A stretch of 64,000 nucleotides of DNA from Desulfofundulus thermobenzoicus (GTDB lineage Bacteria; Bacillota; Desulfotomaculia; Desulfotomaculales; Desulfovirgulaceae). Position 1 is the stretch's first letter. Each line of letters starts with the position of its first letter. Positions 24,813 through 35,205 of this stretch are shown here, one piece after another. Position numbers and translations under genes: made by a program. Under the pieces are notes generated by a model that did not search any database, was not told the origin of the DNA, and worked only from the letters and a program-made list of their open reading frames with translations. The stretch spans positions 1 to 64,000 of the forward strand of contig NZ_WHYR01000017.1 in the NCBI RefSeq assembly GCF_009428905.1, written 5' to 3'.

Positions 24813-26498
24813 TTACCGGCCACCCAGACCCAGGATCCACTCCCGCAGCACCCGGCGGTCCACCCGGCCGTCTCTGGTCAGGGGGATGGATTCCTTTACT
24901 TCAAATTCCCGGGGAGCGGCGTGGGCGGCCAGGCCCGTTTTCACGAAGTTGCGCAATTCGGCGGCCAGGTCCTCGGACCAGCGGTAACCGGGATTGAGCT
25001 CAATAAAGGCCTTGACGATTTCCCCCCGCAGCCTGTCGGGCTTGCCGGCCACCCCGGCCCGGGCCACCGCCGGATGTTCTTCCAGCCTGCTCTCCACTTC
25101 AGCCGGTCCCACCCGTTCGCCGGAGGTGTTAATCACACCATCCACCCTGCCCTGGAAATAATAGTAGCCCTCCTCATCCCGGTAGGCGGCGTCGCCGGAG
25201 ATAAACCAGGGTCTGTGCTGGAAATACTGCTGGTAACGGGCCGGATCATTCCACACCGCCCGGAACTGGGCCGGCCAGCCGGAACGAATGGCCAGGTTGC
25301 CGATTTTACCCGGCGGCAGTTCCTTTCCTTCGTCATCCACAATGGCCGCATGGATACCCGGCAAGGGCAGGCCGATGGATCCCGGCTTGACCGGCATGCA
25401 GCGGTAGTTGCAGATCATGTTCATCCCCGTCTCACTCATCCACCAGGTGTCGTAGATGGGCTGGCCCAGCTTCTTCAGGCTCCACTCCATGACCTCTTCC
25501 GTCAGGGGCTCACCCACGCTCAGGATATGACGCAGGCGGTTCAGGTCATACCGGGCCAGCAGTTCATCACCACCGGACATGAGCATCCGGAAGGCCGTGG
25601 GGGCGCTGTACCAAACCGAAACCCGGTACCTGGCCAGGGTGGCGCACCAGTCCTCGGCATTAAACCGGCCTCCCCGCACCACCACCGGCACCCCCAGCAG
25701 CCAGGGGGCCAGGAAACCGTAGGCAATGCCGGTAATCCAGCCCGGATCGGCCGTGCACCAGTAGACATCACCGGGCCGCAGGTCGTGCACCCAGCGGGCG
25801 GTGATCAAAAGGCCCACCATGATATTATGCACGTGCACCAGGCCCCGGGCCTTCCCATCGGCTCCGGAAGCGTAAAGAATAAACAGGGGGTGCTCCCGGC
25901 CCACCCATTCCAGGGGCGGCGTTTCCGTAACCAGGGACATCTCCCGGTGCCAGTCCACCGCCCCTTTGGGAATGTCTTCCCCCACCACGAAGATATGCTT
26001 TAACGCCGGCAACTGGTCCAGGGGCAGCCGCGGGTAAAGTTCGGATGTGGTGACCACGCCCACCGCTCCGCTATCTCCCAGGCGGTCCCGCAATGCTTCG
26101 GCCATAAAGGCCTCAAAAAGGGGCACCACCACCACGCCCAACCGGGCGGCCCCTAAAAAGCTGATGTAAAGTTCCGGACTGCGGGGCAGGAAAATACCCA
26201 GCCGGTCCCCCTTCTGCACGCCATATTTTTTTAACACAGCGGCAAAACGGGCAGATTCTTCCTGCAGGCGGCCAAAGGTATACTCCTCCTGTCTCTCTCC
26301 CGATTCATAATACAGGGCCACCTGCTGCCCCATCCCCCGTTCTTCCACCTGCCGGTCCACTGCTTCATAAACCACATTGACCCGTCCGGTGGTATACCAG
26401 CTGAACTCCCGCTCCACATCCTCAAAGCGAAATGTTTCTCGGGCCCGGGCATAGTCCTTCAGGTTATGGTCCCCCGGACGGGCAGGAATGATTGCCAT
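24813..26498 (-). CDS. Acetyl-CoA-synthetase-like AMP-binding protein with degenerate motifs
   Basis: 561 aa, ANL superfamily. Overall layout follows acetyl-CoA synthetase (WITGIAYGFLAPWLLGVP, YDTWWMSETGMNMICN, SGERVGPAEVESRLEEHPAV). Two catalytic motifs deviate. The Thr-rich P-loop reads YASGADGKARG instead of YTSGTTGxPKG. The C-terminal lysine motif (SGK) reads RDGRVDRRVL, so the catalytic Lys is Arg. Adenylation may therefore be weak, altered or absent. GGAGGAAGG precedes ATG 26498. No other acyl-CoA gene is adjacent. Confidence 0.88.
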   Translation of the reverse strand: MAIIPARPGDHNLKDYARARETFRFEDVEREFSWYTTGRVNVVYEAVDRQVEERGMGQQVALYYESGERQEEYTFGRLQEESARFAAVLKKYGVQKGDRLGIFLPRSPELYISFLGAARLGVVVVPLFEAFMAEALRDRLGDSGAVGVVTTSELYPRLPLDQLPALKHIFVVGEDIPKGAVDWHREMSLVTETPPLEWVGREHPLFILYASGADGKARGLVHVHNIMVGLLITARWVHDLRPGDVYWCTADPGWITGIAYGFLAPWLLGVPVVVRGGRFNAEDWCATLARYRVSVWYSAPTAFRMLMSGGDELLARYDLNRLRHILSVGEPLTEEVMEWSLKKLGQPIYDTWWMSETGMNMICNYRCMPVKPGSIGLPLPGIHAAIVDDEGKELPPGKIGNLAIRSGWPAQFRAVWNDPARYQQYFQHRPWFISGDAAYRDEEGYYYFQGRVDGVINTSGERVGPAEVESRLEEHPAVARAGVAGKPDRLRGEIVKAFIELNPGYRWSEDLAAELRNFVKTGLAAHAAPREFEVKESIPLTRDGRVDRRVLREWILGLGGR

Positions 26499-26652
26499 AA
26501 TACCTTCCTCCCCCTTTTTCTCCCATACTCCAGGTATCATAAAGAACCGCTCTTTTGTTATTTCTCTCCAGCTCAAAATTTTCCTGCTTGTCATAATTTA
26601 AAAACAATATACATTATTTCAGCCGGTTGCCGTACGGGCAAAAATGGAATAA

Positions 26653-26671
26653 GGCCGGCGCTTAACCGGCC
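26653..26671. terminator. Bidirectional-looking hairpin
   Basis: GGCCGG-CGCTTAA-CCGGCC, with TTTTATTA on the plus side and TTATTCCATTTTT on the minus side. It would end the MBL hydrolase transcript. The stretch 26700-26795 beyond it is AT-rich and then has GTTCCGGG-like repeats, with no gene. Confidence 0.6.
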
Positions 26672-26794
26672 TTTTATTACACTATCATTTTTTATGCAAA
26701 AAAGGGGTTATCTGTTAATTGCCTTTTTAAAAATTTAAACTCGCAACCGGCAGCCCGGAACTCATAAATCCAAACCCCGAACCCGGAACCAGTT

Positions 26795-27424
26795 TCATAA
26801 TTGCCCGTTTAAAAAGGGATTATATTTGGCTTCCTCGCCAATGGTGGACGATGGCCCGTGACCGGGCAACACCCTGGTTTCGGGTGGAAAGACCAGCAGT
26901 TTTTCTTTTATGGAATTGATCAATTGCCGGTGATTTCCTCCCGGAAAATCGGAACGGCCCACCGAACCGGCAAAAAGGGTGTCTCCGGTGAGCAAATTAT
27001 CACCCGCCACCAGACAAATACCGCCCGGGGTATGACCGGGAGTATGGATCACCCTTAAGGTTACTTTGCCCACGTTAATAAGGTCCCCGTCCTCCAGCAG
27101 GCGATCCGCCGGTTCAAAACTGACCGCCATGCCCATGTAAAGGGAAAGATTGCGGCCGGCACCGGTGAGCATTTCCGCATCTTCCCGGTGGATGAGCACC
27201 GCCGCGCCGGTGGCCTCCCGCAACTGTCCCAGGGCGCCGATATGATCCACATGGCCGTGGGTTAAAATGATCTGGCGGCACGCCAGCCCCAGCTGCTCCA
27301 GGCGGCGTAAAATGCGCCCGCCCTCGGCCCCGGGATCCACCACCGCCGCTTCTTTTGTCTCCGGACAGCCGATGATGTAGCAGTTGGCTTCCATGGAACC
27401 CACGGGAAATCCTTCAAAAATCAA
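26795..27424 (-). CDS. MBL-fold hydrolase (glyoxalase II-like)
   Basis: About 209 aa, metallo-beta-lactamase fold. The zinc motif is LTHGHVDHIG, with further ligands in HTPGHTPGG, GDTLF and PGHG. It is of the YqgX type seen near relA-dtd in Firmicutes; the substrate is unknown (hydroxyacylglutathione is unlikely without glutathione). AGGAGGTG lies six bases before TTG 27424. It follows dtd closely on the same strand. Confidence 0.92.
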   Translation of the reverse strand: MIFEGFPVGSMEANCYIIGCPETKEAAVVDPGAEGGRILRRLEQLGLACRQIILTHGHVDHIGALGQLREATGAAVLIHREDAEMLTGAGRNLSLYMGMAVSFEPADRLLEDGDLINVGKVTLRVIHTPGHTPGGICLVAGDNLLTGDTLFAGSVGRSDFPGGNHRQLINSIKEKLLVFPPETRVLPGHGPSSTIGEEAKYNPFLNGQL

Positions 27425-27436
27425 CGAATACACCTC

Positions 27437-27886
27437 CTAAAACTCTTTTTTGCTGTCCAGCAGCAGGGTAACCGGACCGTCGTTGACTATTTCCACCACC
27501 ATGTGGGCCTGGAATACCCCGGTGGCCACGGATACCCCCTGCTCCTCCAGTTTCTGCACAAAAACCCCGTACAATTCCCGGGCCAGGTCCGGCCGGGCCG
27601 CCCGCTCAAAACCGGGACGCCTTCCCTGCCGGCAGTCGCCGTAAAGGGTGAACTGGGATACAACCAGCACCTCACCACCCACATCCATAACCGAACGGTT
27701 CATTTTTTCCCGCCCATCCTCAAAGATGCGCAGGTGGGCCACCTTTACGGCCAGGTAGGCCGCATCATCCTCCGTATCCTCCCTGCCCACCCCCAGCAGC
27801 ACCACCAGACCGGGTCCGATGGCGCCGACCACCGCGTTATCCACAGTTACCGCTGCCCTGGTTACCCGCTGGATCACCGCCCGCAT
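27437..27886 (-). CDS. dtd: D-aminoacyl-tRNA deacylase
   Basis: Removes D-amino acids and glycine from mischarged tRNA. It has 149 aa and starts [15 protein letters not shown]. The active-site motifs SQFTLYGDC and [11 protein letters not shown] are complete. GGAGG lies before ATG 27886. It is located directly after relA, the standard relA-dtd arrangement. Confidence 0.97.
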   Translation of the reverse strand: MRAVIQRVTRAAVTVDNAVVGAIGPGLVVLLGVGREDTEDDAAYLAVKVAHLRIFEDGREKMNRSVMDVGGEVLVVSQFTLYGDCRQGRRPGFERAARPDLARELYGVFVQKLEEQGVSVATGVFQAHMVVEIVNDGPVTLLLDSKKEF

Positions 27887-27900
27887 GAATTTCCTCCTTT

Positions 27901-30060
27901 TCAACTGGTCCGCCTGACCTCGTAGATGTCTTTAACCCGGTTGATGCGGCTGACCATCAAATCCATCTGTTCCTTGCTCTTCATTTCCAGCACCAGTTCA
28001 ATCACCGCCTGGTGATTTTTCCGTCCCCGGGCGGTTACCCAGGTGGCGCTGATTTTCATATCGGCGAGCACGGCCATCACATCACCCAGCAGACCGGCCC
28101 GGTCCATACCGGACACTTCCAGTTTAACCTGAAAAGGAGCCTGAAAATCCCCTTCCCAGGTCACTTCCACCAGCCGGTCCTGTTCCGCCCTTTGAAACAG
28201 AGCCACATTTCTGCAGTCCAGCCGGTGAACGGACACTCCACGCCCCCGGGTGATGTATCCGATAATGGGGTCCCCGGGCACGGGATTGCAACAATGGGCC
28301 AGGCGCACCAGCAGGTTATCCACACCCCGCACCTGGATCCCCCGGGTGGAACGGCCCATGGAATCCCCGGGGCGGTTTTCGGCCTTCCCATGGGGCAACT
28401 CCACAGGCGGGCTCTTTTTTTCCGTTTTGATTTCTTCCCGCAACCGGTTGATGACGGCCAGAGGGGTAAGGGTACCGTCACCCACGGCGGCGTAAACATC
28501 TTCCACCGTGGACAGGTTATATTTCCGTCCCAATTGCAGGATGCGCTCCCCTTTTAAAAGCTCCGGTTCCACGCCCTGCTTCCTGGCTTCCCGCTCCAGC
28601 GCCTCCCGGCCCTTGACCGTGTTTTCTTCCCGCTGTTCCTTTTTGAACCACTGGCGGATGCGGTTTTTAGCCTGGGAGGTCTTCACCAGGTTCAGCCAGT
28701 CCCGGCTGGGGCCGGCCGCCTGCCTGGAAGTGAGGATTTCCACTATGTCGCCGTTTTTCAACTGGTAGTCCAGGGGCACAATGCGCCCGTTTACCCTGGC
28801 ACCCACACAACGGTGGCCCACCTGGGTGTGCACCCGGTAGGCAAAATCAATGGGCACGGAGCCCGCCGGCAGTTCCAGCACATCCCCCATGGGAGTGAAA
28901 ACGAAAACCGTATCGGAAAAAAGATCGATCTTCAGGCTTTCCATGAACTCCCGGGCATCCCGCAGGTCGTTTTGCCACTCCAGGAGCTGGCGCAGCCAGG
29001 CCAGTTTTTCCTCGAATTTTTTGTCTGAACGGCCACCCTCCTTGTAACGCCAGTGGGCGGCAATACCATATTCGGCCGTACGGTGCATTTCCCGGGTGCG
29101 AATCTGTATTTCCAGGGGTTCGCCCTGGGGGCCCAGCACAGTGGTGTGCAGGGATTGATACATATTGGATTTGGGCATGGCCACGTAGTCTTTAAACCGG
29201 CCGGGGATGGGTTTCCAGAGGGTGTGGACGGTACCCAGGGCGGCATAGCAATCCCGGATGGAATCCACGATCACCCGTACGGCCATGACATCGTAAATCT
29301 CGCTGAAATCCTTCAGCTGTTTTTGCATCTTGGTGTAAATGCTGTACAGGTGCTTGGGCCGGCCCTGGATTTCCGCATTTATTTCCACGGCCAGCAGTTT
29401 TTTCTGCAGGATTTTTATTACTTCCCGGATGTATTCCTCCCGTTTTTTCCTGGTACGGGCCACCCGTTCAGCCAGTTCATGATATTTTTCCGGTTCCAGA
29501 AAGGAAAAGGCCAGGTCTTCCAGCTCCCACTTCATTCGGTATATACCCAGCCGGTGGGCCAGGGGAGCAAATATTTCCAGGGTTTCCCGGGCTATCTCCT
29601 TTTGCTTGGGCTCGGACTGGTACTTCAAGGTACGCATGTTATGCAGCCGGTCGGCCAGCTTGATCAGGATGACCCGGATGTCCCTGGCCATGGCCAGAAA
29701 CATCTTGCGCAGATTTTCCGCCTGGTGCTCTTCCTTGGAACGGTATTCCAGGCGGCTCAACTTGGTCACCCCATCCACCAGCAGGGCCACTTCATCCCCA
29801 AATTCGGCGCGGATTTCCTCCAGGGTGACTTGCGTATCCTCCACCACATCGTGCAGCAGGCCGGCCACCAGGGTCTCCAGATCCAGCTCCAGATCGGCCA
29901 GTATCCGGGCCACCGCCACCGGGTGGTGGATAAAGGGTTCCCCGGAAATGCGCTTTTGATCCCCGTGGGCACGGGCGGCAAAATGGAAGGCTTTGTTTAA
30001 AAAAGCCGCATCGGCCCGGGGATTATATAAGGCAACCTTGTGCACCAGTTCCTGCAGCAT
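27901..30060 (-). CDS. relA: Bifunctional (p)ppGpp synthetase/hydrolase RelA/SpoT
   Basis: Stringent-response enzyme making and degrading (p)ppGpp; about 719 aa. The hydrolase HD domain is N-terminal ([22 protein letters not shown]). The synthetase domain has RIKYKMQKQ-like and [22 protein letters not shown] elements. A TGS domain follows ([17 protein letters not shown]), then a helical/zinc-finger-like region with HCCNPVPGD and a C-terminal ACT domain. With the HD residues intact, it is probably the sole long RSH. Confidence 0.97.
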   Translation of the reverse strand: MLQELVHKVALYNPRADAAFLNKAFHFAARAHGDQKRISGEPFIHHPVAVARILADLELDLETLVAGLLHDVVEDTQVTLEEIRAEFGDEVALLVDGVTKLSRLEYRSKEEHQAENLRKMFLAMARDIRVILIKLADRLHNMRTLKYQSEPKQKEIARETLEIFAPLAHRLGIYRMKWELEDLAFSFLEPEKYHELAERVARTRKKREEYIREVIKILQKKLLAVEINAEIQGRPKHLYSIYTKMQKQLKDFSEIYDVMAVRVIVDSIRDCYAALGTVHTLWKPIPGRFKDYVAMPKSNMYQSLHTTVLGPQGEPLEIQIRTREMHRTAEYGIAAHWRYKEGGRSDKKFEEKLAWLRQLLEWQNDLRDAREFMESLKIDLFSDTVFVFTPMGDVLELPAGSVPIDFAYRVHTQVGHRCVGARVNGRIVPLDYQLKNGDIVEILTSRQAAGPSRDWLNLVKTSQAKNRIRQWFKKEQREENTVKGREALEREARKQGVEPELLKGERILQLGRKYNLSTVEDVYAAVGDGTLTPLAVINRLREEIKTEKKSPPVELPHGKAENRPGDSMGRSTRGIQVRGVDNLLVRLAHCCNPVPGDPIIGYITRGRGVSVHRLDCRNVALFQRAEQDRLVEVTWEGDFQAPFQVKLEVSGMDRAGLLGDVMAVLADMKISATWVTARGRKNHQAVIELVLEMKSKEQMDLMVSRINRVKDIYEVRRTS

Positions 30061-30176
30061 CAATAAGTCCCTTCTTCCAGAGCGCTACCGGAATCTCTCT
30101 AAAAAATACTGGAAACGGCCCGGCTATGCAGTGAGCCGCAATGCTGTCAGCGCCGTCGTCGCCGCAATTACCTATA

Positions 30177-30695
30177 TTAATAATTATACTGCACCAGGGA
30201 AATGGTGTCATAGTGTCTTAATTTGTATCGTCCACCAAGCCCTGTCAGTTCAATTAAAAAGGCTGCGCCCACCACTTCTCCCCCCAGTTCCTCCACCAGT
30301 TTGATGGCCGTGTGGGCCGTGCCGCCGGTGGCCAGCAGTTCATCCACCACCAGCACCTTCTGCCCCGGCTCGATGGCATCCCGGTGTACTTCCAGGGCAT
30401 CACCGCCGAATTCCACATCGTAATGCCAGGTAAAAACCTCCCCGGGCAGCTGTCCGGGCTTGCGCAGCACCACCAGGCCGGTGCCCAGAATGTAGGCCAT
30501 TGGTGCACCAATCATCAGGCCCCGGGCTTTGGGGCAGACCACCAGATCCGCCTCCTTGTGCTGGCACTGCCCGGCCAGATGCTGGACGGCATAGCGAAAG
30601 GCCCGGCCATCCCGCAGCAAAGTGGTGATGTCCTTGTAGCTGATCCCCTCCCGGGGGTAATCCGGAATGACGCGAATTTTACTTTTCAGATCCAT
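30177..30695 (-). CDS. apt: Adenine phosphoribosyltransferase
   Basis: Salvages adenine to AMP using PRPP; 172 aa. The PRPP loop is VLVVDELLATGGTAHTAI, and the N-terminal IRVIPDYPREGISYKDITTLL is the Apt signature. GGAGGGGAG lies before the ATG. It sits between recJ and relA, the common Firmicute order recJ-apt-relA-dtd. Confidence 0.97.
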   Translation of the reverse strand: MDLKSKIRVIPDYPREGISYKDITTLLRDGRAFRYAVQHLAGQCQHKEADLVVCPKARGLMIGAPMAYILGTGLVVLRKPGQLPGEVFTWHYDVEFGGDALEVHRDAIEPGQKVLVVDELLATGGTAHTAIKLVEELGGEVVGAAFLIELTGLGGRYKLRHYDTISLVQYNY

Positions 30696-30874
30696 GCGGC
30701 TCCCCTCCTGGAATTATGAAATATAAACCCAAAACCACAGGGCCGGCGCCCGTGTTCGGCCGCCGCCCGGGTAGTTGGACCATAAAATCCCCCGGGAAAT
30801 ATTATAACCCGGGCAGGTATATTGCCACCTCCAGGCAGGCATGGGACCACCCTCTTTGACCTGCCATACATCTG

Positions 30875-33760
30875 CTAAAAACCCGGATGGCACTCCATAA
30901 GCAGATCCGCCGGTGCCTGCAGGGCATACTTCTGCCACTTAATGGCCCGTTCCTTGAGCTCCTGCAGCCAGCGGTAAGTGGGGGAAGCGGCCAGGGGAAT
31001 TTTTTCCCGGCCCCCGGAACGCCGGGGTACCGGCCGGTACTGATCCGGAGACCACTGCAGCAGTTCCAGTTCGGTAAGTACGGCCAGGCCCATCCCCACG
31101 GTAAAACTGCGGGCCCAGGGACATCCGGCGCGGCGCAACAATCCGGCCAGGTGGTAGAGAAACAACTGCTGCTCCCCCCGGTGACCGTTTTCCCCCGCCG
31201 GCATTTTCCGGGGGACTGAACCCGGGGAGCCCAGCCCCTGCCGTAAAAGGGCGTATAAACGGGCCAGCAGGTCCCTTTCCGGCACCAGGGCCGCCAGGTA
31301 GGCCCGGGCCTGCCGGTGGTCGTCGGGGCCGAAGGGCAGATAAACGTAATCCACCTTTCCCCTGTGCGCCGCCTTCCGGATCATTTCCCAATCCCCATGA
31401 TCATAGGGCAGGTGATAGACCACCATCCGGCCGGGACCGGCTTCCGAGAGGGTAAATACCATGTCCGGTGTAGCCAGTACCACATTGATCTGCCCGCCGG
31501 TGAAGAGTTCTTTCACCATGGTTCTCTGTTCCGGAGGCAACCAGGAGTGACAGAAAGCCACTTTTTTACCGGGACCGGAACAGATCCGGCGCAGGTATGT
31601 CGCCAGTTCCACCGCCCGGTGCGGCGAGCTGACCACCACCAGGGCGGGTTCCCCCCCGTCGGCCAGGCCGGCCAGCCAGGAGGGCCGCTCCGGCCGGCCC
31701 CGGCAGTCCACCGGACGGCAGGAAAACTCCGGTTCATGGGCCGCCATCCTGGAATCCAACCCTTCTTCCGCGGCCGCACAGGTCGCCCCGGAGATAATTT
31801 CCAGCCCCGGCTGGCCGGCGGAGGTACACAGGAAAAGGGAGGGGTGGTAATGCAGGGGTAAACCAGCGCCATATCCCTTTTGCTCGTATTCCACCAGCTT
31901 GCGCTGTACAAAGGCCGGCAGAAACAGCAGGGGGGCCGCCCGGGGGAGGTAATCACCGGCTTCCTTGAAGAGGGTATCCAAAAAATGACCTTTGGCCCGG
32001 TCCGGAAGCAGGCGACCTTCCCCGTTTGGAGATACAGCCTTCAGGTCACCGGTACACCGCAGGTCCTTAATTTCCAGTTGAACCCGGACGGTACCGTTCC
32101 AGTGGTCCAGGGAGGGTACAAAGGCCATGTCCAGGGCCTCACCGGCCGCAAGGTTATCCAGGTGACCACCCAGATGAAAACCAATGCCGTCTCTTAAGAT
32201 GCCATTTTCTTTGACCAGCAGCTTCAGGTGGCTGCCATCCCGCCCCACTTCCCGGCAACTGATCACCGATACTCCCAGGCAGGATAGCAATGGCTCGGGA
32301 TTACCGTGGCCATGGGGAGATAACATGGCCAGTTCGTTAACCAGCTGAACGGAAATATCCTCCAGGGAAACCCGGGCATCCACCTCCAGGACGGGGACCA
32401 TTAAATCCGGAGGAATAAGGGAAAGGGCATACTGGTTGATACTTTCCCGCAGGGCATCAATGTGACCGGCCGGCAGGGAAAAACCGGCCGCGCCGGCGTG
32501 ACCGCCAAAGGTGGTCAGGTACTCCCGGCAGTGCTGTAAAGCCCGGTAAAGATGAAAGCCGGGGATGCTGCGGCCGGAACCCCTGCCTTCTTCCCCGTCC
32601 AGGGCCACCAGCAGTACCGGCCGGTAGAGCGACTCCGCCAGGCGGGAGGCCACAATGCCGGTCACCCCCGGGTGCCAGGCCGGGGAAGCCAGGACCACCA
32701 CCCGGTCCCGGGCATAACCCTCCCCATCAATCATGCCCAGGGCATCGGCCAGAATGCGGCTCTCCACCTGCTGGCGTTCCCGGTTGTGCCGGTCCAGTTC
32801 CGCCGCCAGTTCGGCGGCGCGGTGCTCATCCCGGCAGAGCAAAAGTTCCACCGCCCGGCGGGGATCGCCCATCCGGCCGGCGGCATTGAGCCGGGGAGCC
32901 AGGCCAAAGCCCACATCCCTGACCCCCATATTCTCCGGCCTGATCCCGCTCACCTGCATCAGCGCTTTTAACCCCGGACTGCCGGTGGCGGCCAGTTTGG
33001 ACAGGCCGTATTTTACCAGCAGGCGGTTTTCCCCGGTGAGGGGCACAATATCGGCCACCGTACCCAGACAGGCCAGGTCCAGGTAATCGTGCCAGGCGTT
33101 TTTTCCCTCACCGGCGGCCTTTAAAAGGGCCTGGGCCAGCTTCAGGGCCACCCCCACTCCGGCCAGGTCTTTAAAAGGGTATGTACAATCCTTTCTCCTG
33201 GGATTAATTACGGCCAGGGCGCCGGGAATTTCTTCCGGCACCTGGTGGTGATCGGTAATGATGATCTCCGGTCCCCCGGCAGACCGGGCCTCTTCCACCT
33301 CCGCAACGGCACTGATCCCGCAATCCACGGTAACCAGCAGGCGATAACCTTCCTCTCCGGCCCGGCGGAGGGCTTCCCCGTGCAGGCCGTAGCCTTCGGT
33401 GAAACGATTGGGAATATAATAGTCCACCCGGGTACCCAGTCGCTCCAGCACCTTCACCAGCAGTGCCGTGGCCGTAACCCCGTCCACATCATAATCTCCG
33501 TAAACCAGCACTTTCTCCCCTTGCTTAACGGCAGCCAGGATTCTTTCCACCGCCCGTTCCATCCCGGCCAGCAGAAAGGGATCACCCGTGTGCTCCAGTG
33601 TCCCTTTTAAGAAAATCCGCGCATCTTCCACCGTACATACGCCCCGGGTAATCAGGAGGCGGGCCGTCAGGGGGGAAATCCCCAGATCCCGGGCCAGGAT
33701 AAATTGCAACAGGGGGTCCGCCTCTTTCAGACGCCATTTCTTTTTTACCATATTCTGCAT
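30875..33760 (-). CDS. recJ: Single-stranded-DNA exonuclease RecJ with long C-terminal extension
   Basis: A 5'-3' ssDNA exonuclease for recombination and repair. It is 961 aa, against about 790 in B. subtilis. DHH motifs are VYGDYDVDGVTAT (about 87-99), TVDCG and TDHHQVPE. DHHA1 has FGGHAGAAGFSL, then an OB-fold domain. The last about 380 residues match the position of the Firmicute RecJ C-terminal domain but are longer. GGAG is eight bases before ATG 33760. The catalytic aspartates and histidines appear intact. Confidence 0.95.
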   Translation of the reverse strand: MQNMVKKKWRLKEADPLLQFILARDLGISPLTARLLITRGVCTVEDARIFLKGTLEHTGDPFLLAGMERAVERILAAVKQGEKVLVYGDYDVDGVTATALLVKVLERLGTRVDYYIPNRFTEGYGLHGEALRRAGEEGYRLLVTVDCGISAVAEVEEARSAGGPEIIITDHHQVPEEIPGALAVINPRRKDCTYPFKDLAGVGVALKLAQALLKAAGEGKNAWHDYLDLACLGTVADIVPLTGENRLLVKYGLSKLAATGSPGLKALMQVSGIRPENMGVRDVGFGLAPRLNAAGRMGDPRRAVELLLCRDEHRAAELAAELDRHNRERQQVESRILADALGMIDGEGYARDRVVVLASPAWHPGVTGIVASRLAESLYRPVLLVALDGEEGRGSGRSIPGFHLYRALQHCREYLTTFGGHAGAAGFSLPAGHIDALRESINQYALSLIPPDLMVPVLEVDARVSLEDISVQLVNELAMLSPHGHGNPEPLLSCLGVSVISCREVGRDGSHLKLLVKENGILRDGIGFHLGGHLDNLAAGEALDMAFVPSLDHWNGTVRVQLEIKDLRCTGDLKAVSPNGEGRLLPDRAKGHFLDTLFKEAGDYLPRAAPLLFLPAFVQRKLVEYEQKGYGAGLPLHYHPSLFLCTSAGQPGLEIISGATCAAAEEGLDSRMAAHEPEFSCRPVDCRGRPERPSWLAGLADGGEPALVVVSSPHRAVELATYLRRICSGPGKKVAFCHSWLPPEQRTMVKELFTGGQINVVLATPDMVFTLSEAGPGRMVVYHLPYDHGDWEMIRKAAHRGKVDYVYLPFGPDDHRQARAYLAALVPERDLLARLYALLRQGLGSPGSVPRKMPAGENGHRGEQQLFLYHLAGLLRRAGCPWARSFTVGMGLAVLTELELLQWSPDQYRPVPRRSGGREKIPLAASPTYRWLQELKERAIKWQKYALQAPADLLMECHPGF

Positions 33761-33977
33761 CCAATCAACTCCAATTAGATTATAAAATGAGACCATGGCG
33801 TATGGCAATGCAAAAAGAAAAGACGCCCGGCAGGACGGACGTTTTTCCTCTGTTGCCTCTGTCTTCTGTTATAAACTGTACGGTATAAAGGGGATGGAAA
33901 GAGACCAGGGCGATTGGAATTCCGCCTCTAGCGGACGGCCCGCCGGGCCACCAGGGCGACAGTGATATCTGCATAAA

Positions 33978-34022
33978 ACAAAACACCGGCCGGTTCACTG
34001 CTGAAAGCGTGACTGGCCGCAT
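33978..34022 (-). terminator. Probable terminator after acyP
   Basis: GGCC..TCAC and GTGA..GGCC arms on the minus strand, followed by GGTGTTTTGTTTT. The remaining 33780-33975 between acyP and recJ shows only a short GGAATTCCGCCTCTAGCGGA hairpin. Confidence 0.5.
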
Positions 34023-34035
34023 GTTTAACGATTGC

Positions 34036-34314
34036 TTATACAGTCGGGTTAATGTCAAAGCTGCTGAACTCCCCCCGGTAAGGCTCGTCCCGTACTTCCA
34101 CCTTTTCTACCCGGGAAGAAGGAGAACCCTCCCAGCACCAGCGCAGCATCTGCTCCACGGCATTTTCCGCCCCTTCAAAAACCGCTTCCACCCGCCCGTC
34201 CCGGCGGTTACGCACCCAGCCGGTAACACCATACTTCACCGCCGTATCCCGGGTGTAAAGACGAAAATAAACGCCCTGCACTTTGCCGCTGATAAAAACA
34301 TGTTTGCGAACCAA
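34036..34314 (-). CDS. acyP: Acylphosphatase
   Basis: A small hydrolase of carboxyl-phosphate bonds; 92 aa. It has the signature GKVQGVYFRLYTRD (catalytic Arg) and GWVRNRRDGRVEAVFEG (catalytic Asn). Start TTG 34314 has GGGGG seven bases upstream. It lies upstream of recJ on the same strand but is separated by a likely terminator. Confidence 0.93.
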   Translation of the reverse strand: MVRKHVFISGKVQGVYFRLYTRDTAVKYGVTGWVRNRRDGRVEAVFEGAENAVEQMLRWCWEGSPSSRVEKVEVRDEPYRGEFSSFDINPTV

Positions 34315-34485
34315 GAAAAAAACCCCCTGTAGCAAACATCAAAAAAACCGGTCGCTTTCACTTAAAGTGTTTCCGTCCCGGACAGCCGCCATTAACACCA
34401 TTTAACCCTGACCATAGGGCGCCGGCCGGCATAATATGGCAGCAAGAGGACTTTTCCAGCCATACAATTGAAGGAGGGTTGAACA

Positions 34486-34827
34486 ATGCCAGAGGTGCCC
34501 CATGAATTTTTTACCGTGGAAACCTTGAGTACCTTCGGCGGGCTGGTCCTGTTTGTCTCCATGGTTACGGCCCTTTTAAAAACACCGGTCAAGGAACGCT
34601 GGGGAGACCGGGCCGTGCGGCCCCTGGCCATCCTGGTGGCCTTTTTAACCCAGCTGTTTGTGGTGGCCGTACGGGGCAACGTCACCCTGGAAACGGTGGG
34701 TTTGGCCCTGGCAAACGCCATTCTGGTGGCGGCAGCAGCCAGCGGTGCCCACGAATACCTGACGGACCCCCTGGCCCGGAAAAAGAGGCCGGAAGAAATA
34801 ATTACCTGGCAGGAAAAAATTCGTTGA
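34486..34827 (+). CDS. Small membrane protein, holin-like
   Basis: A 113-aa plus-strand protein. It has hydrophobic segments at about 16-31, 47-62 and 70-85 and a charged C-terminal tail (LARKKRPEEIITWQEKIR), similar in build to small phage-type holins. GGAGGG is nine bases before the ATG. No lysin, capsid or integrase gene is nearby, so a prophage origin is not supported. It is isolated between two minus-strand genes. Function unknown. Confidence 0.75.
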   Translation: MPEVPHEFFTVETLSTFGGLVLFVSMVTALLKTPVKERWGDRAVRPLAILVAFLTQLFVVAVRGNVTLETVGLALANAILVAAAASGAHEYLTDPLARKKRPEEIITWQEKIR

Positions 34828-34980
34828 CAAGGCTGGCCCTTCACCGGCAAAGAAGCGTGGCTAACCGCGATGTCAACCATTGCCGGCTTTCCCGGACAGG
34901 CCGGGTAATGCTTCAGCCACCTCCGGTTCCAGGCCGGACAAGAACCGGTTGGCGAAAAAGTAAGGGTCTGCCCAACCGGT

Positions 34981-35205
34981 TCAGCCAGGTAATGATCCCT
35001 GACACCGGCTGCCATATGCCTCCAGGAACCGGCTGAGGGACCGGTCATAGGTTTTTTCCACCTCCGGCGGGAAAAGGCAACCGGGCAGTTCCTGGTGCCG
35101 GCGATGGTAAGCAATACATTCACAGCATTTACCTTTCCGGGGACATGGCTCGTAGGTGCAGGTGCACTGCGCCTTATTTTTTTCCACATGACAATCCATC
35201 CTCAT
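34981..35205 (-). CDS. DUF6485 family cysteine-rich protein
   Basis: A 74-aa protein. The cysteines are packed in the first half ([20 protein letters not shown]), followed by [18 protein letters not shown], the family pattern as I recall it. It probably binds zinc or an Fe-S cluster. It is common in anaerobic Firmicutes and archaea. Role unknown; no close operon partner. Confidence 0.82.
   Translation of the reverse strand: MRMDCHVEKNKAQCTCTYEPCPRKGKCCECIAYHRRHQELPGCLFPPEVEKTYDRSLSRFLEAYGSRCQGSLPG

Noticed and set aside
24753-26003. A 416-codon plus-strand frame antisense to the AMP-binding protein
   Set aside because: Composition is typical of antisense shadow frames, and the minus-strand protein is well supported.
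34392-35189. A 265-codon minus-strand frame overlapping the holin-like and DUF6485 genes
   Set aside because: It conflicts with two better-supported genes in other frames and shows no domain.
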